The position numbers and the translations under genes were made by a program. DNA of 64,000 bases from Olsenella uli (GTDB taxonomy: Bacteria > Actinomycetota > Coriobacteriia > Coriobacteriales > Atopobiaceae): assembly GCF_016900775.1 (NCBI RefSeq), contig NZ_JACJKN010000003.1, positions 123,405-187,404 of the forward strand, written 5' to 3'. How positions within the stretch are numbered: the first letter of the stretch is position 1; each line of letters begins with the position of its first letter. This document shows, piece by piece, positions 17,005 to 26,022 of the stretch. The notes below the pieces were generated by a model that saw only the letters and a program-made list of their open reading frames with translations, was not told where the DNA came from and did no database searches.

Positions 17005-18375
17005 CTACTCCTGTCCCTCGGCAAGCTCGGACTGCTTGGCCGCCGAGCGCTCGGAGATTCGCATGAACGGCAGGTAGATAGCCATGCCGATGACGATTTG
17101 GAGCACCTGCCACACGGCAGCTCGCCAGTCGAAGCCGGTGGAGAGCAGCGCGGAGATGATCGGCGGGGTCGTCCAGGGCGCCTGCGCGATGCACGGGGAG
17201 ATCCAGCCGGCGCAGGTGAGTCCGTAGGTAATGCCGATGAACAGGTCGGGGATGATCACGAACGGAATCATGAGCGGGAGGTTGAACACGATGGGGTACC
17301 CGTAGATGACCGGCTCGTTGATGTTGAAGAGGCCCGGCAGGACGGACATCTTGGACACGGTCTTGGTCGTCTTGGACTTGGAGAACAGGAGCGTGTCAAG
17401 CAGCAGGCAGAGGGTGCAGCCCGAGCCGCCGATGAGGGCAAAGCTGTTGATGATCTGCATGTTCATGTAGTGGTCGGGCTGGATGGCGCCGCCGGAGGCG
17501 TAGGTGGCCATGTTGTCCACGATGAGCATGGTGAGGATGGGCTCCACGGTGGCGCCGGAGATGGTGGACTGGTGAATGCCCACGCAGAACAGCAGGTTGG
17601 CCAGCGTGTAGATGAGGATGACGGCCCACGGGCCAGCGTTCATGATGCTCTTCAGAGGCTCGGCGATGAACGTGGAGATGATGGTCAGCAGGTCGGTGCC
17701 AGCGAACACGGCGAGCAGGGCGGCCACGACACCAAAGACCGACAGCGTGAGGAGCATCGGGATCATGACGTTGAACGAGTTGCCCACCGCCGGGGGCACG
17801 CCCTCGCCGAGGTTGACCTTGAGCTTGTCGACGCCGGAGATCTTGATGAAGAGCGTCACGGCGAGAAGGCCGATGATGATGGCGCCGAAGAGGCCGTTGG
17901 TGCCCGTGTTGCTGGTCGCGAGCACGCCCGTCACCTCTGCCTCGGTGAGCTCCTCGGTCAGAAGCGGCGAGGTGGCGGCCAGCGATGCCGTGATGGTCTG
18001 CGGCATCATGATGACGAAGGCGGAGATGCCCACGACCACGCATGCCAGAGCGTTGTCAAAGCGATTGTTGCGGGCGAGGCTGTAGCCGATGAGGCCCGCG
18101 AGGATCAGAGCCGAGACGTTGAGCGTTCCGAGCGTCAGGGCGTTGCCCCACGTCTGCACGTCGGCAAGAAGCTCGGGATTGGGGAAGAAGCCCGTCTCTC
18201 CCCAGAGGTAGCCAAAGAGCACGTTGTTCACGAGAACGGCGATGCCCGCCAGGATGTAGAGCGGCGTGATGGTGGCAAACGCATCGCGCAGCGACCTCAG
18301 GTGGACCTGGTTGCCCACCTTTGCAGACACCTCGGCGAACTTGTCGAGGAATGCCTGCCCCTTTCCAGATGCCAT
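17005..18375 (-). CDS. PTS cellobiose/diacetylchitobiose-type EIIC permease
   Basis: A 456-residue membrane transporter of the lactose/cellobiose EIIC family. About ten helices are evident. The N terminus (GQAFLDKFAEVSAKVGNQVHLRSLRDAF) and the conserved substrate/phosphoryl-transfer region LPGLFNINEPVIYGYPIVFNLPLMIPF are characteristic, as is the CVGIHQSTI loop. It takes up a beta-glucoside with phosphorylation by EIIB. It lies between the GH1 gene (upstream on the minus strand, 107 bases) and EIIB. Confidence 0.95.
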   Translation of the reverse strand: MASGKGQAFLDKFAEVSAKVGNQVHLRSLRDAFATITPLYILAGIAVLVNNVLFGYLWGETGFFPNPELLADVQTWGNALTLGTLNVSALILAGLIGYSLARNNRFDNALACVVVGISAFVIMMPQTITASLAATSPLLTEELTEAEVTGVLATSNTGTNGLFGAIIIGLLAVTLFIKISGVDKLKVNLGEGVPPAVGNSFNVMIPMLLTLSVFGVVAALLAVFAGTDLLTIISTFIAEPLKSIMNAGPWAVILIYTLANLLFCVGIHQSTISGATVEPILTMLIVDNMATYASGGAIQPDHYMNMQIINSFALIGGSGCTLCLLLDTLLFSKSKTTKTVSKMSVLPGLFNINEPVIYGYPIVFNLPLMIPFVIIPDLFIGITYGLTCAGWISPCIAQAPWTTPPIISALLSTGFDWRAAVWQVLQIVIGMAIYLPFMRISERSAAKQSELAEGQE

Positions 18376-18482
18376 GGTTTCTCCAATCTGTCAGACGTTG
18401 CGTCTTATCTCCCAGCCGGGCGCGACCTGCCTGCCTCGCGACGGGTTGCGAGAGCCGTCACCCCCGGCCTAAACCCCAGCCG

Positions 18483-19889
18483 CTAGGCCACCACGTGCGT
18501 GGTCGCAACCTCCTTGAGCCAGGCAGCGGACTTCTTGGGCCTGCGCTCGTAGTTCTCCATGAGGTCGACCTCGACAAAGCCGTAGCGGTTCTTGAAGGCG
18601 TTGGACCAGGACCAGTTGTCGATGAGGCCCCAGTAGTGGTAGCCCACGCACCTGGCACCGTCGGCGATGGCGCGCGCGATCCACTCGAGGTGCTGGCGCA
18701 CGAAGTCGACGCGATAGTCGTCGATGACCTGCTGGGTCTCCGGGTCCTTGTTGAGGTACTCGCGCTCGATGCCGATACCGTTCTCGGAGACGTACCACTC
18801 GAGCTCGGGGTACTCCTTCTTGCACTTCATGCCGAAGTCGTAGATGCCCTTGGGGTAGATCTCCCAGCCGCGTGACTCGTTCATGACACGCTCGGGTCAG
18901 ATGTAGGGCTCGGCAAACAGCGGGTTGCCCCACTCGTCGTGGCTCTTGCTCGGCGCCTGGAAACGGCTCGGCTGGTAGTAGTTGCAGCCAATCCAGTCGA
19001 CCACGCCCTCGGAGAGCACGGCGTCGTCGTAGGGACGCACGGGGAGCACGATGCCGAGGTCCTCGGTCAGCGTCTTGATAACGTCCTCGGGGAGCTTGCC
19101 CTTGGTCACGAGGTCGAGCCACCAGCGGTTGGTGAGGCCGTCGTTCATGCGCAGGGCCTCAAGGTCGGCCGGGGTGGGGTCGTCCTTGGTGTAGGAGGGC
19201 GAGAAGTTGCAGATCATGCCGATGCGCGCGTCGGGCAGCATGCGGCCCTCGGATACGGCCTGGCGGTAGCGAGCCACGGCCAGGGCGTGCGCGATCGAGA
19301 TGTTGTACTGGGTGGTGCAGGCCTCCTGGAAGCTGTGGTGCTGCGGATACCAGATGGGGTGCCAGTAGCGGTTCTCGGACTCCACGATGGGCTCGTTGAA
19401 TGTGAACCAGCAGCGGACCTCCTTGCCGAACTCGCAGAACGCCTTGTAGGCGTAGTTGGCGTAGGCCTCGCACACCTCGCGGTTCTCCCAGCCGCCGCGG
19501 CGGAAGAGGTAGGTGGGCATGTCAAAGTGGTAGAGGTTCACGAAGACCTCGAGGCCCGCCTCCTTGGAAGCGGCAAAGAGCTCATAGTACCACGCGGCTC
19601 CCTCGGGGTTGATGTTGCCGTCCTGGTCAAGCAGGCGGCTCCACTGGATGGAGGTGCGGTAGTTGTCCATCCCCATCTTCCTGAGGAGAGCGAGGTCGTC
19701 CTTGTAGTGGTGCATGAAGTCGTTGCCCACGTAGGACCCCACCTGGTTGTAGAACGAGCTGATGTCCTCGATGGACCACGTGTCCCAGAGGTTCTCCAGC
19801 TTTCCGCCCACGTTCCATCCGCCCTCCGTCTGCGGACCGGACATGGCGGCGCCAAAGAAGAAGCTCTTCGGCAGGGTAAGCTCTGACAT
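18483..19889 (-). pseudogene. GH1 6-phospho-beta-glucosidase interrupted by an in-frame TGA
   Basis: The 468-codon frame encodes a full-length GH1 enzyme: FFFGAAMSGPQTEGG at the start, the acid/base Glu in TFNEP (about 166), and the nucleophile Glu in YVSENG (about 369). Codon 331 (18899-18897) is TGA in context AEPYI-stop-PERVMNESRGWEIYP, where family members normally carry Trp (TGG). Both sides are in the same frame and well conserved, so this is a recent nonsense change, or a sequencing error. Translation would end before the nucleophile. ATG 19889 has GGAGG upstream. It heads the PTS operon and is divergent from gntR. Confidence 0.85.
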
Positions 19890-19965
19890 AAGCCCTCCGT
19901 TCTTATCGACCGTCAATGCGAGCGTGATGCTTTTCTGACCATCTCGATTCTGAAAGGGGGCATCC

Positions 19966-20733
19966 GTGCTCAAGTACCAGTCCATCGCCTCGGACATTCA
20001 GCGAAGCATCGAGGCGGGCGCCCTAAAACCCAACGCGAAGCTGCCCACCGTGGTCGAGCTCTGCGAGGCGTACGGAGTGAGCAAGATCACCATTAAGCGC
20101 GCCATCGACCTGCTTACAGACCGTGGCCTCATCTCGAGTCGCCGAGGCTCGGGGGCTTACGTCGAGAACACCACCGAGCTCCTGGAGCAGACCGGGCTCG
20201 AGCCCGTCGACACCACGGCGAACTCCGGAGTCGACTCCTTCGCGTTCTCCCAGTCCGACCGCGCCGCAGGCTTCACCGAGGAGCACGCCTCCCTGGGAAA
20301 GAAGGTCAGCTCCGTTGTCTACGACTTCTCTATCGCCAACCCGCCCGCAGACGTTGCGCGCCACCTCAGCATCCATTCCGAGGATTTCACCTACCACATC
20401 TGCCGCGTTCGCTGCCTCGATGACGAGCCCATGGTCATCGAGTACACCTACATGCCGCTCGACCTCATCCCTGGTCTCAAACGAAGCCAGCTCTACCGTT
20501 CCGTCTACGACTATCTCCAGAACACGCTGGGCCTCAAGATCTCGAGCTTCCACAGGATCTTCCGCGCCGTACCCGCCACCGAGAAGGAGGCCGAGCGGCT
20601 CGGCACCACACCTGGCTCCCCAATGCTGGAGATAGCTCAGGTCGGCTTTCTGGACGATGGCACCCCGTTCGAGTACTCGGTGTCCCGCTACGAGGGGACC
20701 CGCGGAGAGGTTCGCGACATCAACGTCATCTGA
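19966..20733 (+). CDS. GntR/HutC-family transcriptional regulator of the beta-glucoside locus
   Basis: A 255-residue regulator: winged helix at about 1-68 (AKLPTVVELCEAYGVSKITIKRAIDLLTDRGLISSRRGSGAYV) and a UTRA effector domain (about 90-250) with FTYHICRVRCLDDEPMVIEYTYMPL. UTRA domains bind phosphosugars, fitting control of the divergently transcribed GH1-PTS operon 76 bases away. The start is GTG 19966 with AAAGGGGG eight bases upstream. No clear operator palindrome was found by eye in the divergent gap. Confidence 0.92.
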   Translation: MLKYQSIASDIQRSIEAGALKPNAKLPTVVELCEAYGVSKITIKRAIDLLTDRGLISSRRGSGAYVENTTELLEQTGLEPVDTTANSGVDSFAFSQSDRAAGFTEEHASLGKKVSSVVYDFSIANPPADVARHLSIHSEDFTYHICRVRCLDDEPMVIEYTYMPLDLIPGLKRSQLYRSVYDYLQNTLGLKISSFHRIFRAVPATEKEAERLGTTPGSPMLEIAQVGFLDDGTPFEYSVSRYEGTRGEVRDINVI

Positions 20734-20823
20734 GGAACCCCTGATGGCGCCGGAAGACAGTCGCCGGCGTCGACGACGGTCCGCAGTCACCCGGGCGTCC
20801 CGGGAGAACAGATAGGAGACAGC

Positions 20824-21699
20824 ATGCGCATCGGAGCACTCGAAGCGGGCGGGACCAAGATGGTCTGCGCCGTGGCCACCGAGCAGGGCGAGATCTTGGA
20901 GCGGGAGTCCTTCCCCACCACCACGCCCGACCAGTCCATCCCATCGCTCACCAGATGGTTCAAGGAGCGCAGCGTCGACGCGCTGGGCATCGGTGCCTTC
21001 GGGCCCACCTGCGTGGACCCCGAGAGTCCCTCCTTCGGCACGATCCTCGAGACCCCCAAGCTCCCCTGGCGCGGGCACGCCCTTCGCGCGGCCTTCGTCG
21101 ACGCGCTCGGGGTGCCCGTGGGCTACGACACCGACGTCAACGTGGCGTGTCTCGGTGAGGCCACGTTCGGAGACTCCCGCGGAATCGCCGACCTCGTCTA
21201 CGTGACCATCGGCACGGGAGTCGGCGCCGGGGTCATGTGCGGCGGACACCTCCTGCACGGCATGCTCCACCCCGAGGCCGGCCACATGCTGCTCAACCGC
21301 ATGCCGGGCGACGAGGGGCCCTGCGTCTGCCCAAGCCACGACAGCTGCCTCGAGGGTCTGGCGGCGGGGCCGTCCATCGAGCGGCGTTGGGGGGCCAAGG
21401 GAACCGAGCTCGCCGACCGGGCGGAGGTCTGGGAGCTCGAGGCGAGCTACCTCGCCCAGATGTGCCACAACCTCGTGCTGTGCTACTCGCCGCGTCGCAT
21501 CATCCTGGGCGGCGGCGTCATGCACCAGGAGCAGCTCTACCCGCTCGTGCGTAAGAAGACCCTCGACTACCTGGGCGGCTACATCACCGCGCCGGAGCTC
21601 GAGGACATCGACTCCTACATCGTCGCCCCGAGCCTGAACGACAACCAGGGCGTGCTCGGCTGCGTCGAGCTGGGGCGGCGGGCCGCAGCCGGCGAGTAG
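20824..21699 (+). CDS. ROK-family sugar kinase (fructokinase/glucokinase type)
   Basis: A 291-residue ATP-dependent sugar kinase. It begins GALEAGGTKMVCAVA (phosphate loop) and carries the sugar/ATP motif VTIGTGVGAGVMCGG. The ROK zinc-binding motif is complete (PEAGHMLLNR...CVCPSHDSCLEG). Family members phosphorylate fructose, glucose or mannose. It lies 90 bases after gntR on the same strand and ends with a strong terminator, so gntR and the kinase form one unit; it probably handles free sugar released from phospho-disaccharides. Confidence 0.9.
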   Translation: MRIGALEAGGTKMVCAVATEQGEILERESFPTTTPDQSIPSLTRWFKERSVDALGIGAFGPTCVDPESPSFGTILETPKLPWRGHALRAAFVDALGVPVGYDTDVNVACLGEATFGDSRGIADLVYVTIGTGVGAGVMCGGHLLHGMLHPEAGHMLLNRMPGDEGPCVCPSHDSCLEGLAAGPSIERRWGAKGTELADRAEVWELEASYLAQMCHNLVLCYSPRRIILGGGVMHQEQLYPLVRKKTLDYLGGYITAPELEDIDSYIVAPSLNDNQGVLGCVELGRRAAAGE

Positions 21700-21731
21700 G
21701 CCTTACGCCCCTGTTCCGTAGGCTGCCGTCG

Positions 21732-21763
21732 GGCGCCGTCCCAGCACGGGACGGCGCCTTTTT
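21732..21763 (+). terminator. Rho-independent terminator after the ROK kinase
   Basis: GGCGCCGTCCC and GGGACGGCGCC form a perfect 11-bp stem with a 5-base loop, followed by TTTTT. This is the most classical intrinsic terminator in the window. Confidence 0.9.
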
Positions 21764-21940
21764 CGTGTGGGAAGGGGCCCGCGGCGGCTTCAGCATGGTT
21801 ACCGATAGGAGTAGATTTCCCCGCAGGGGCCTCTTCCCGCCCCGGGAAGGGTATGCTTCGTTGGCATGGGTCGTCGCGTCCGGCGGACGGCCGGCCGCGC
21901 CAACCTGCGGGCACCCCGGCACCCCGACGGAGGGAGAGAC

Positions 21941-22627
21941 ATGTCAGAGGCAACCGACACAAGGCAGGACGTGCCAGGCGAGAGAAGCGTGCGCAAGCGG
22001 CTCTACTCGCTCGGCGAGGAGATCGCCAACTCGGTGAGCCACGGCGTGGGGGTCCTTCTCGCCATCGCGGCACTCGTGCTGCTCATCGTGGTCTCCGTCT
22101 CGCACGGCGGCGGGGTGCGGCTGGCGGCGGCCCTCATCATGGGGATCTCGCTCATCGTTGAGTACCTCTTCTCCACGCTCTACCACGCGCTCGCGCCCGA
22201 GAAGGCCAAGGCGGTCTTCCGCGTGCTCGACCACTGCGGCATCTACCTGCTCATCGCCGGGAGCTACGCGCCGTTCTCGCTGATCACGCTGGCCGATCGC
22301 GGCGGGCTTGTGCTCTGCTGCGCGGTCTGGGGCGTCGCCGTGGCGGGCATCGTCGCCGAGTGCCTGCTGCGCGAGCGCCAGCCCGCCTGGCTCACCGCGC
22401 TGGTCTACGTGCTCATGGGCTGGCTCGTGGTCTTCCACATCGGCGACCTCTGGGAGCTCCTGGCGCCGCCCGCGTTCTGGCTGCTTCTCGCCGGCGGGCT
22501 CAGCTACACCGTGGGAGCGGTCTTCTACGCCATCAAGAAGGTCCCCTACCTGCACTTCGTCTTCCACCTGTTCGTGCTTGCCGGCAGCGTGTGCATCACG
22601 CTCTCGGCGCTGCTCTTCGTGGTGTAG
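21941..22627 (+). CDS. trhA: Hemolysin III / TrhA (PAQR superfamily) membrane protein
   Basis: A 228-residue seven-helix PAQR protein. The family motifs are visible: EEIANSVSHGVGVLL at the first helix, EYLFSTLYHAL and RVLDHCGIYLLIAGSYAPF (metal-site Asp/His), and LHFVFHLFVLAGS near the C terminus (paired His). Bacterial members are linked to membrane-fluidity homeostasis; the hemolysin name is historical. ATG 21941 with GGAGGGAG upstream is preferred over an earlier in-frame ATG at 21866. Confidence 0.92.
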   Translation: MSEATDTRQDVPGERSVRKRLYSLGEEIANSVSHGVGVLLAIAALVLLIVVSVSHGGGVRLAAALIMGISLIVEYLFSTLYHALAPEKAKAVFRVLDHCGIYLLIAGSYAPFSLITLADRGGLVLCCAVWGVAVAGIVAECLLRERQPAWLTALVYVLMGWLVVFHIGDLWELLAPPAFWLLLAGGLSYTVGAVFYAIKKVPYLHFVFHLFVLAGSVCITLSALLFVV

Positions 22628-22694
22628 GGCGCCCCGCCCGTTCTTCTCGCCCGTTCTTCTCGCCGGGCACGCCCCGGCATGCCCCCTCGCCCAG

Positions 22695-22752
22695 ACAGAG
22701 CGTCCGGACAAAAACGCCCCCGCGCGGGGAGGTTTTTGTCCGGACGCTCTGT
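22695..22752. repeat. Perfect 21-bp palindrome, family C (ACAGAGCGTCCGGACAAAAAC)
   Basis: Arms 22695-22715 and 22732-22752 are exact reverse complements around a GC-rich 16-base loop; the AAAAAC/GTTTTT ends give each strand a T-run after its stem. It lies in the 235-base gap between trhA and the dipeptidase. Related arms occur at 757-814 and 12412-12477. Two GTTCTTCTCGCC motifs precede it. Confidence 0.75.
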
Positions 22753-22862
22753 TTCGGCGCGCAATGGTCCCCGGCGCCCGTCGTCATCCCCGGGCGAGAC
22801 CCGCGCTAAGATGGACGTCGAGAAGGACGAACGCGCCGCGGCGCAGGACGCAAGGAGGGCAC

Positions 22863-24284
22863 ATGGTGGACGAGCAGTTCAAGCAGCAGGTGGACGCCTA
22901 CGTGGACGAGGTGTGGGAGGACGTCGTCGCCGACATCGACCGCCTCGTGCGGCACGAGTCGGTGGAGGACCTCTCCGCCGCCGAGCCCGGCAAGCCGTGG
23001 GGCCCCGCCTCCAACGGCGCGCTCGTCGAGGCCGAGCAGATGGCCGCGCGCCTGGGCCTTGCGGTCACGGACGTCGACGGCTACCTGGGCTTTGCCGACG
23101 TTCCTGGCGCCTCCGGCCCCGAGCGCCACATCGCCACGATCGCCCACACCGACATCGTGCCGCTGGGCCTGGGCTGGAACTTCCCCGCGCTCGAGGTCAC
23201 GCGCAAGGACGGCTATCTCGTCGGGCGCGGCGTGCAGGACGACAAGGGCCCCTTCGTGCTCTCGCTCTACGCGGCGCACTTCTTCCAGCGCCTCGTCGAC
23301 GCTGGCCAGGAGCTGCCCTACACGCTGCGCTGCATCATCGGCAACAACGAGGAGACCGGCATGGGCGACGTGCCGTACTACCTCGAGCGCTACCCCGAGC
23401 CGCTCTTCTGCTTCTCCCCCGACGCCGACTTCCCGCTCATCTGCGGCGAGAAGGGCCTCTACCAGGGACGCTTCACCTCAGACCCGGTGGCGGGCGAGAA
23501 GATCGTGGAGCTCGACGGCGGCACCGTGCCCAACGCCATCTGCGGCCAGGCCACGGCCGTCGTGCGCGCGGACGCGGCGTCGCTGCCCGCGGCGGAGCGC
23601 ATCGCCGTCGAGCCGGCCGGCGAGGGGCTCGTGCGCATCACGGCCACGGGCATCGGCGGCCACGCCTCGATGCCGGCCGGCACCGTGAACGCCATCGGCG
23701 TGCTCGCGCGCTACCTGCTGGCGCAGGGCCTCGCGGGCGCGGGCGAGCGCAGCTTCCTCGAGCTCCTGGTGACCCTCACCGAGGACGCCTACGGCCGCGC
23801 CTCCGGCATCGCCGCCGCCGACGACAAGTTCGGCGAGCTCACCTGCGTCGCCGGCACCATCCGCACCGTCGACGGCCGCTTCGTGCAGACCGTGGACTCG
23901 CGCTACCCCACCACCACGACCGGCGAGGCCATCACCGCGCGCCTGAGCGAGCTCGCCGCCGCGCACGGCTGTGCCTTTGAGCAGACCTCCGGCGACGCGC
24001 CGTTCTACATCAGCCCCGACAGCCCGGAGATCCAGGCGCTTCTCGCCACCTACGCCGAGTACGCCGGGAAGCCGGACGCCCAGGCGTTCACGATCGGCGG
24101 CGGCACGTACGCCCGCCACTTCGCCCGCGCCTGCGCCTTCGGGCCCGGCGACTTCGACCCCGACAAACCCGCCTGGGTGGGCAGCGAGCACGGCCCCGAC
24201 GAGGCGGTCTCCGAGGAGGCCCTGCGCCGCGCGCTCAAGATCTACATCGTGGCGATCGCCCGCCTGATGGAGCTCGAGCTGTAG
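22863..24284 (+). CDS. M20-family dipeptidase (PepV/Sapep-like)
   Basis: A 473-residue zinc aminoacylase-fold dipeptidase. Metal and catalytic motifs: IAHTDIVPLGLGW (His/Asp), GRGVQDDKGPFVL (bridging Asp), IIGNNEETGMGD (catalytic Glu-Glu), SPDADFPLICGEKG and a C-terminal SEHGPDEAVS (His). An inserted dimer/lid domain occupies about 180-385. These enzymes cleave dipeptides, including carnosine-like ones, in the cytosol. ATG 22863 has AAGGAGG upstream. It stands alone between palindromic spacers. Confidence 0.92.
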   Translation: MVDEQFKQQVDAYVDEVWEDVVADIDRLVRHESVEDLSAAEPGKPWGPASNGALVEAEQMAARLGLAVTDVDGYLGFADVPGASGPERHIATIAHTDIVPLGLGWNFPALEVTRKDGYLVGRGVQDDKGPFVLSLYAAHFFQRLVDAGQELPYTLRCIIGNNEETGMGDVPYYLERYPEPLFCFSPDADFPLICGEKGLYQGRFTSDPVAGEKIVELDGGTVPNAICGQATAVVRADAASLPAAERIAVEPAGEGLVRITATGIGGHASMPAGTVNAIGVLARYLLAQGLAGAGERSFLELLVTLTEDAYGRASGIAAADDKFGELTCVAGTIRTVDGRFVQTVDSRYPTTTTGEAITARLSELAAAHGCAFEQTSGDAPFYISPDSPEIQALLATYAEYAGKPDAQAFTIGGGTYARHFARACAFGPGDFDPDKPAWVGSEHGPDEAVSEEALRRALKIYIVAIARLMELEL

Positions 24285-24315
24285 GCACGCAGAGAACGCG
24301 TAGCTCATGTTTTCC

Positions 24316-24460
24316 GGAAATCCCGGCTTGCGCATGGCGAGAAGGACGCGCAAGCCGGGATTCTTGGTCATTTGGAGGGGAAATCCCGGATTGCGCGTCC
24401 GATAGTTTCAGGTTTTGAACGCGTAAACCGAGATGTCCGGAAATCCCGGGCTACGCGTCC
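24316..24460. repeat. Cluster of four GGAAATCCCGG...GCGC repeats between convergent genes
   Basis: A 17-base word (GGAAATCCCGGCTTGCGC type) occurs at 24316-24333, inverted at 24348-24363, and again in direct orientation at 24379-24396 and, diverged, at 24438-24457. GAACGCGTA flanks appear at about 24294 and 24418. The right end touches the amylase stop. Probable terminator region built from a repeat that has duplicated locally. Confidence 0.6.
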
Positions 24461-25984
24461 CTACACGCGCATCTCCTCGGTGTCCTCCGCGATCTCGCGC
24501 GCGATGCGGTGGAGCTGGCGATCGTTCTCCAGCGCGTCGGCCGTGCGCTCCGGCAGGTAGACGGAGAGGCGCCCGCCGAGGGTGCGGAAGGCGACCCAGC
24601 CCTCGGCGTCCACCGTGACGTCGTCCTGCTCGCCGATGACGCAGCCCCAGGTCTCGCCGGCGTGGCCCGCGCCCACGAACATGCGCTTCTCGCCGCCGTC
24701 ACGGTCGGTGAGGACCACGGCCACGCCGCTGCCCGGATGCTCCTCGTCGCCCTCGCGCGTCCAGCCGATCACGTCCGGCGCGTCGAGGAAGTCGTGCTGC
24801 GGGCCATAGGCAAAGCGGCGGCGAATCTCCATGAGCAGCGGCAGCTCGCGCACCGCGGGGATGTTGCCGTCGTTGGGCATGCCGTAGAGGTCGCCGTAGA
24901 AGACGCAGGGGTAGCCGGCCTCGCGCAGGAGGATGAGCGCGTAGGCGGCGGGCTTGAACCACGTCTGGACGAAGGACTGCAGCGCCTGGCCCGGCTGCGT
25001 GTCGTGGTTCTCGGCAAAGGTCACCGCATGCACGGGGTCGCGCTCGACGAGCGTGCCCGAGAAGATCTGAGAGAGGTCCACGTTGCCGTTTGAGCAGCTC
25101 GCGCGATATAGGTTGTAGTGCAGCGGCACGTCGAAGAGCGAGAGTGCCTTCTCGGCGCCGAGATAGGCCGTGAGCTCGTCTGCCGTGCGGCCCCAGTACT
25201 CGCCCACGCAGAAGAGCTCGCGGCCGGCGTGGGCGCGCACGGCGTCGAGCCAGCGCAGGTAGAAGCCGCGGTCGATGTGCTTGAGCGCATCCAGGCGAAA
25301 GCCGTCCAGCCCGCAGGCGTCCACGTACCAGCAGCCCCAGCGCACGAGCTCGTCAAAGACGCGCGGGTCGTTCACGTCCACGTCCGCGCCCATGAGGTAG
25401 TCGTAGTTGGCGTTCTCCGTGCGGTCCACGGCGCTGTCCCAGTGCTTGCCGTCAAAGAGGAAGATCGCCTTGCGCTTGGCGCGGTCGTCCCAGTCCACGC
25501 CGTGAAAGCACGTCCAGTCCCAGGTGAAGTCCGAGTAGGCGCCCGCGCGGCCGGGGAACGAGAAGCGCGTCCACGCGGAGATGGTCTGCGCCTCGCCGAG
25601 CACGAGCTCGCGGTTGTTGGACTGCACCTCGCGAGCGACCACGTCCTCGCAGCCGTCCGCCCCGAGGCGCTGGTTGAGCACGACGTCCGCGAGCGCCTGG
25701 ATGCCGCTTGCCTGAAGGGCCCGCACTGCGGCCTCGTACTCGGCGCGGGTGCCGTACTTGGTGCAGACGGTGCCCTTCTGGTCGAACTCGCCAAGGTCAT
25801 AGGTGTCATAGACACCATAGCCCACGTCCTCGGCGCCCTTCTCGGCCTTGTAGGCGGGAGGCAGCCAGACGGCGGTGATGCCCTGGTAGGCAAAGTCTGC
25901 GGCCTGCTCGGCGATACGCCTCCAGTGCGATCCGTCGGCGGGCAGGTACCAGGAGAAGCCCTGGAGCATGGTCCCGTTAGTCAT
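24461..25984 (-). CDS. Cytoplasmic alpha-amylase, GH13_5-like
   Basis: A 507-residue enzyme without signal peptide. It begins TNGTMLQGFSWYLPADGSHWRRI, typical of AmyS-type intracellular alpha-amylases. Catalytic residues are in GFRLDALKHI (nucleophile Asp), FCVGEYWG (acid/base Glu) and TFAENHD (stabilising Asp). Substrates would be maltodextrins or glycogen inside the cell. ATG 25984 with GGAAAGGA is chosen; the open extension to 26119 has no family similarity and overlaps the neighbour's end. It lies 38 bases after the membrane gene on the same strand. Confidence 0.93.
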   Translation of the reverse strand: MTNGTMLQGFSWYLPADGSHWRRIAEQAADFAYQGITAVWLPPAYKAEKGAEDVGYGVYDTYDLGEFDQKGTVCTKYGTRAEYEAAVRALQASGIQALADVVLNQRLGADGCEDVVAREVQSNNRELVLGEAQTISAWTRFSFPGRAGAYSDFTWDWTCFHGVDWDDRAKRKAIFLFDGKHWDSAVDRTENANYDYLMGADVDVNDPRVFDELVRWGCWYVDACGLDGFRLDALKHIDRGFYLRWLDAVRAHAGRELFCVGEYWGRTADELTAYLGAEKALSLFDVPLHYNLYRASCSNGNVDLSQIFSGTLVERDPVHAVTFAENHDTQPGQALQSFVQTWFKPAAYALILLREAGYPCVFYGDLYGMPNDGNIPAVRELPLLMEIRRRFAYGPQHDFLDAPDVIGWTREGDEEHPGSGVAVVLTDRDGGEKRMFVGAGHAGETWGCVIGEQDDVTVDAEGWVAFRTLGGRLSVYLPERTADALENDRQLHRIAREIAEDTEEMRV

Positions 25985-26022
25985 GAACGTCCTTTCCGGT
26001 GACGTGAGCCTGTCCCCCTGTC

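Noticed and set aside
18897..18899. TGA recoded as tryptophan or selenocysteine
   Set aside because: Many genes here stop at TGA, no Trp-TGA codons are seen in other conserved proteins, and no selenocysteine hairpin or selenoprotein context is apparent. A nonsense mutation is simpler.
22308..22862. N-terminal extension of the dipeptidase back through trhA
   Set aside because: The frame is open but crosses trhA and a palindrome; family sequence and a strong ribosome site begin at 22863.
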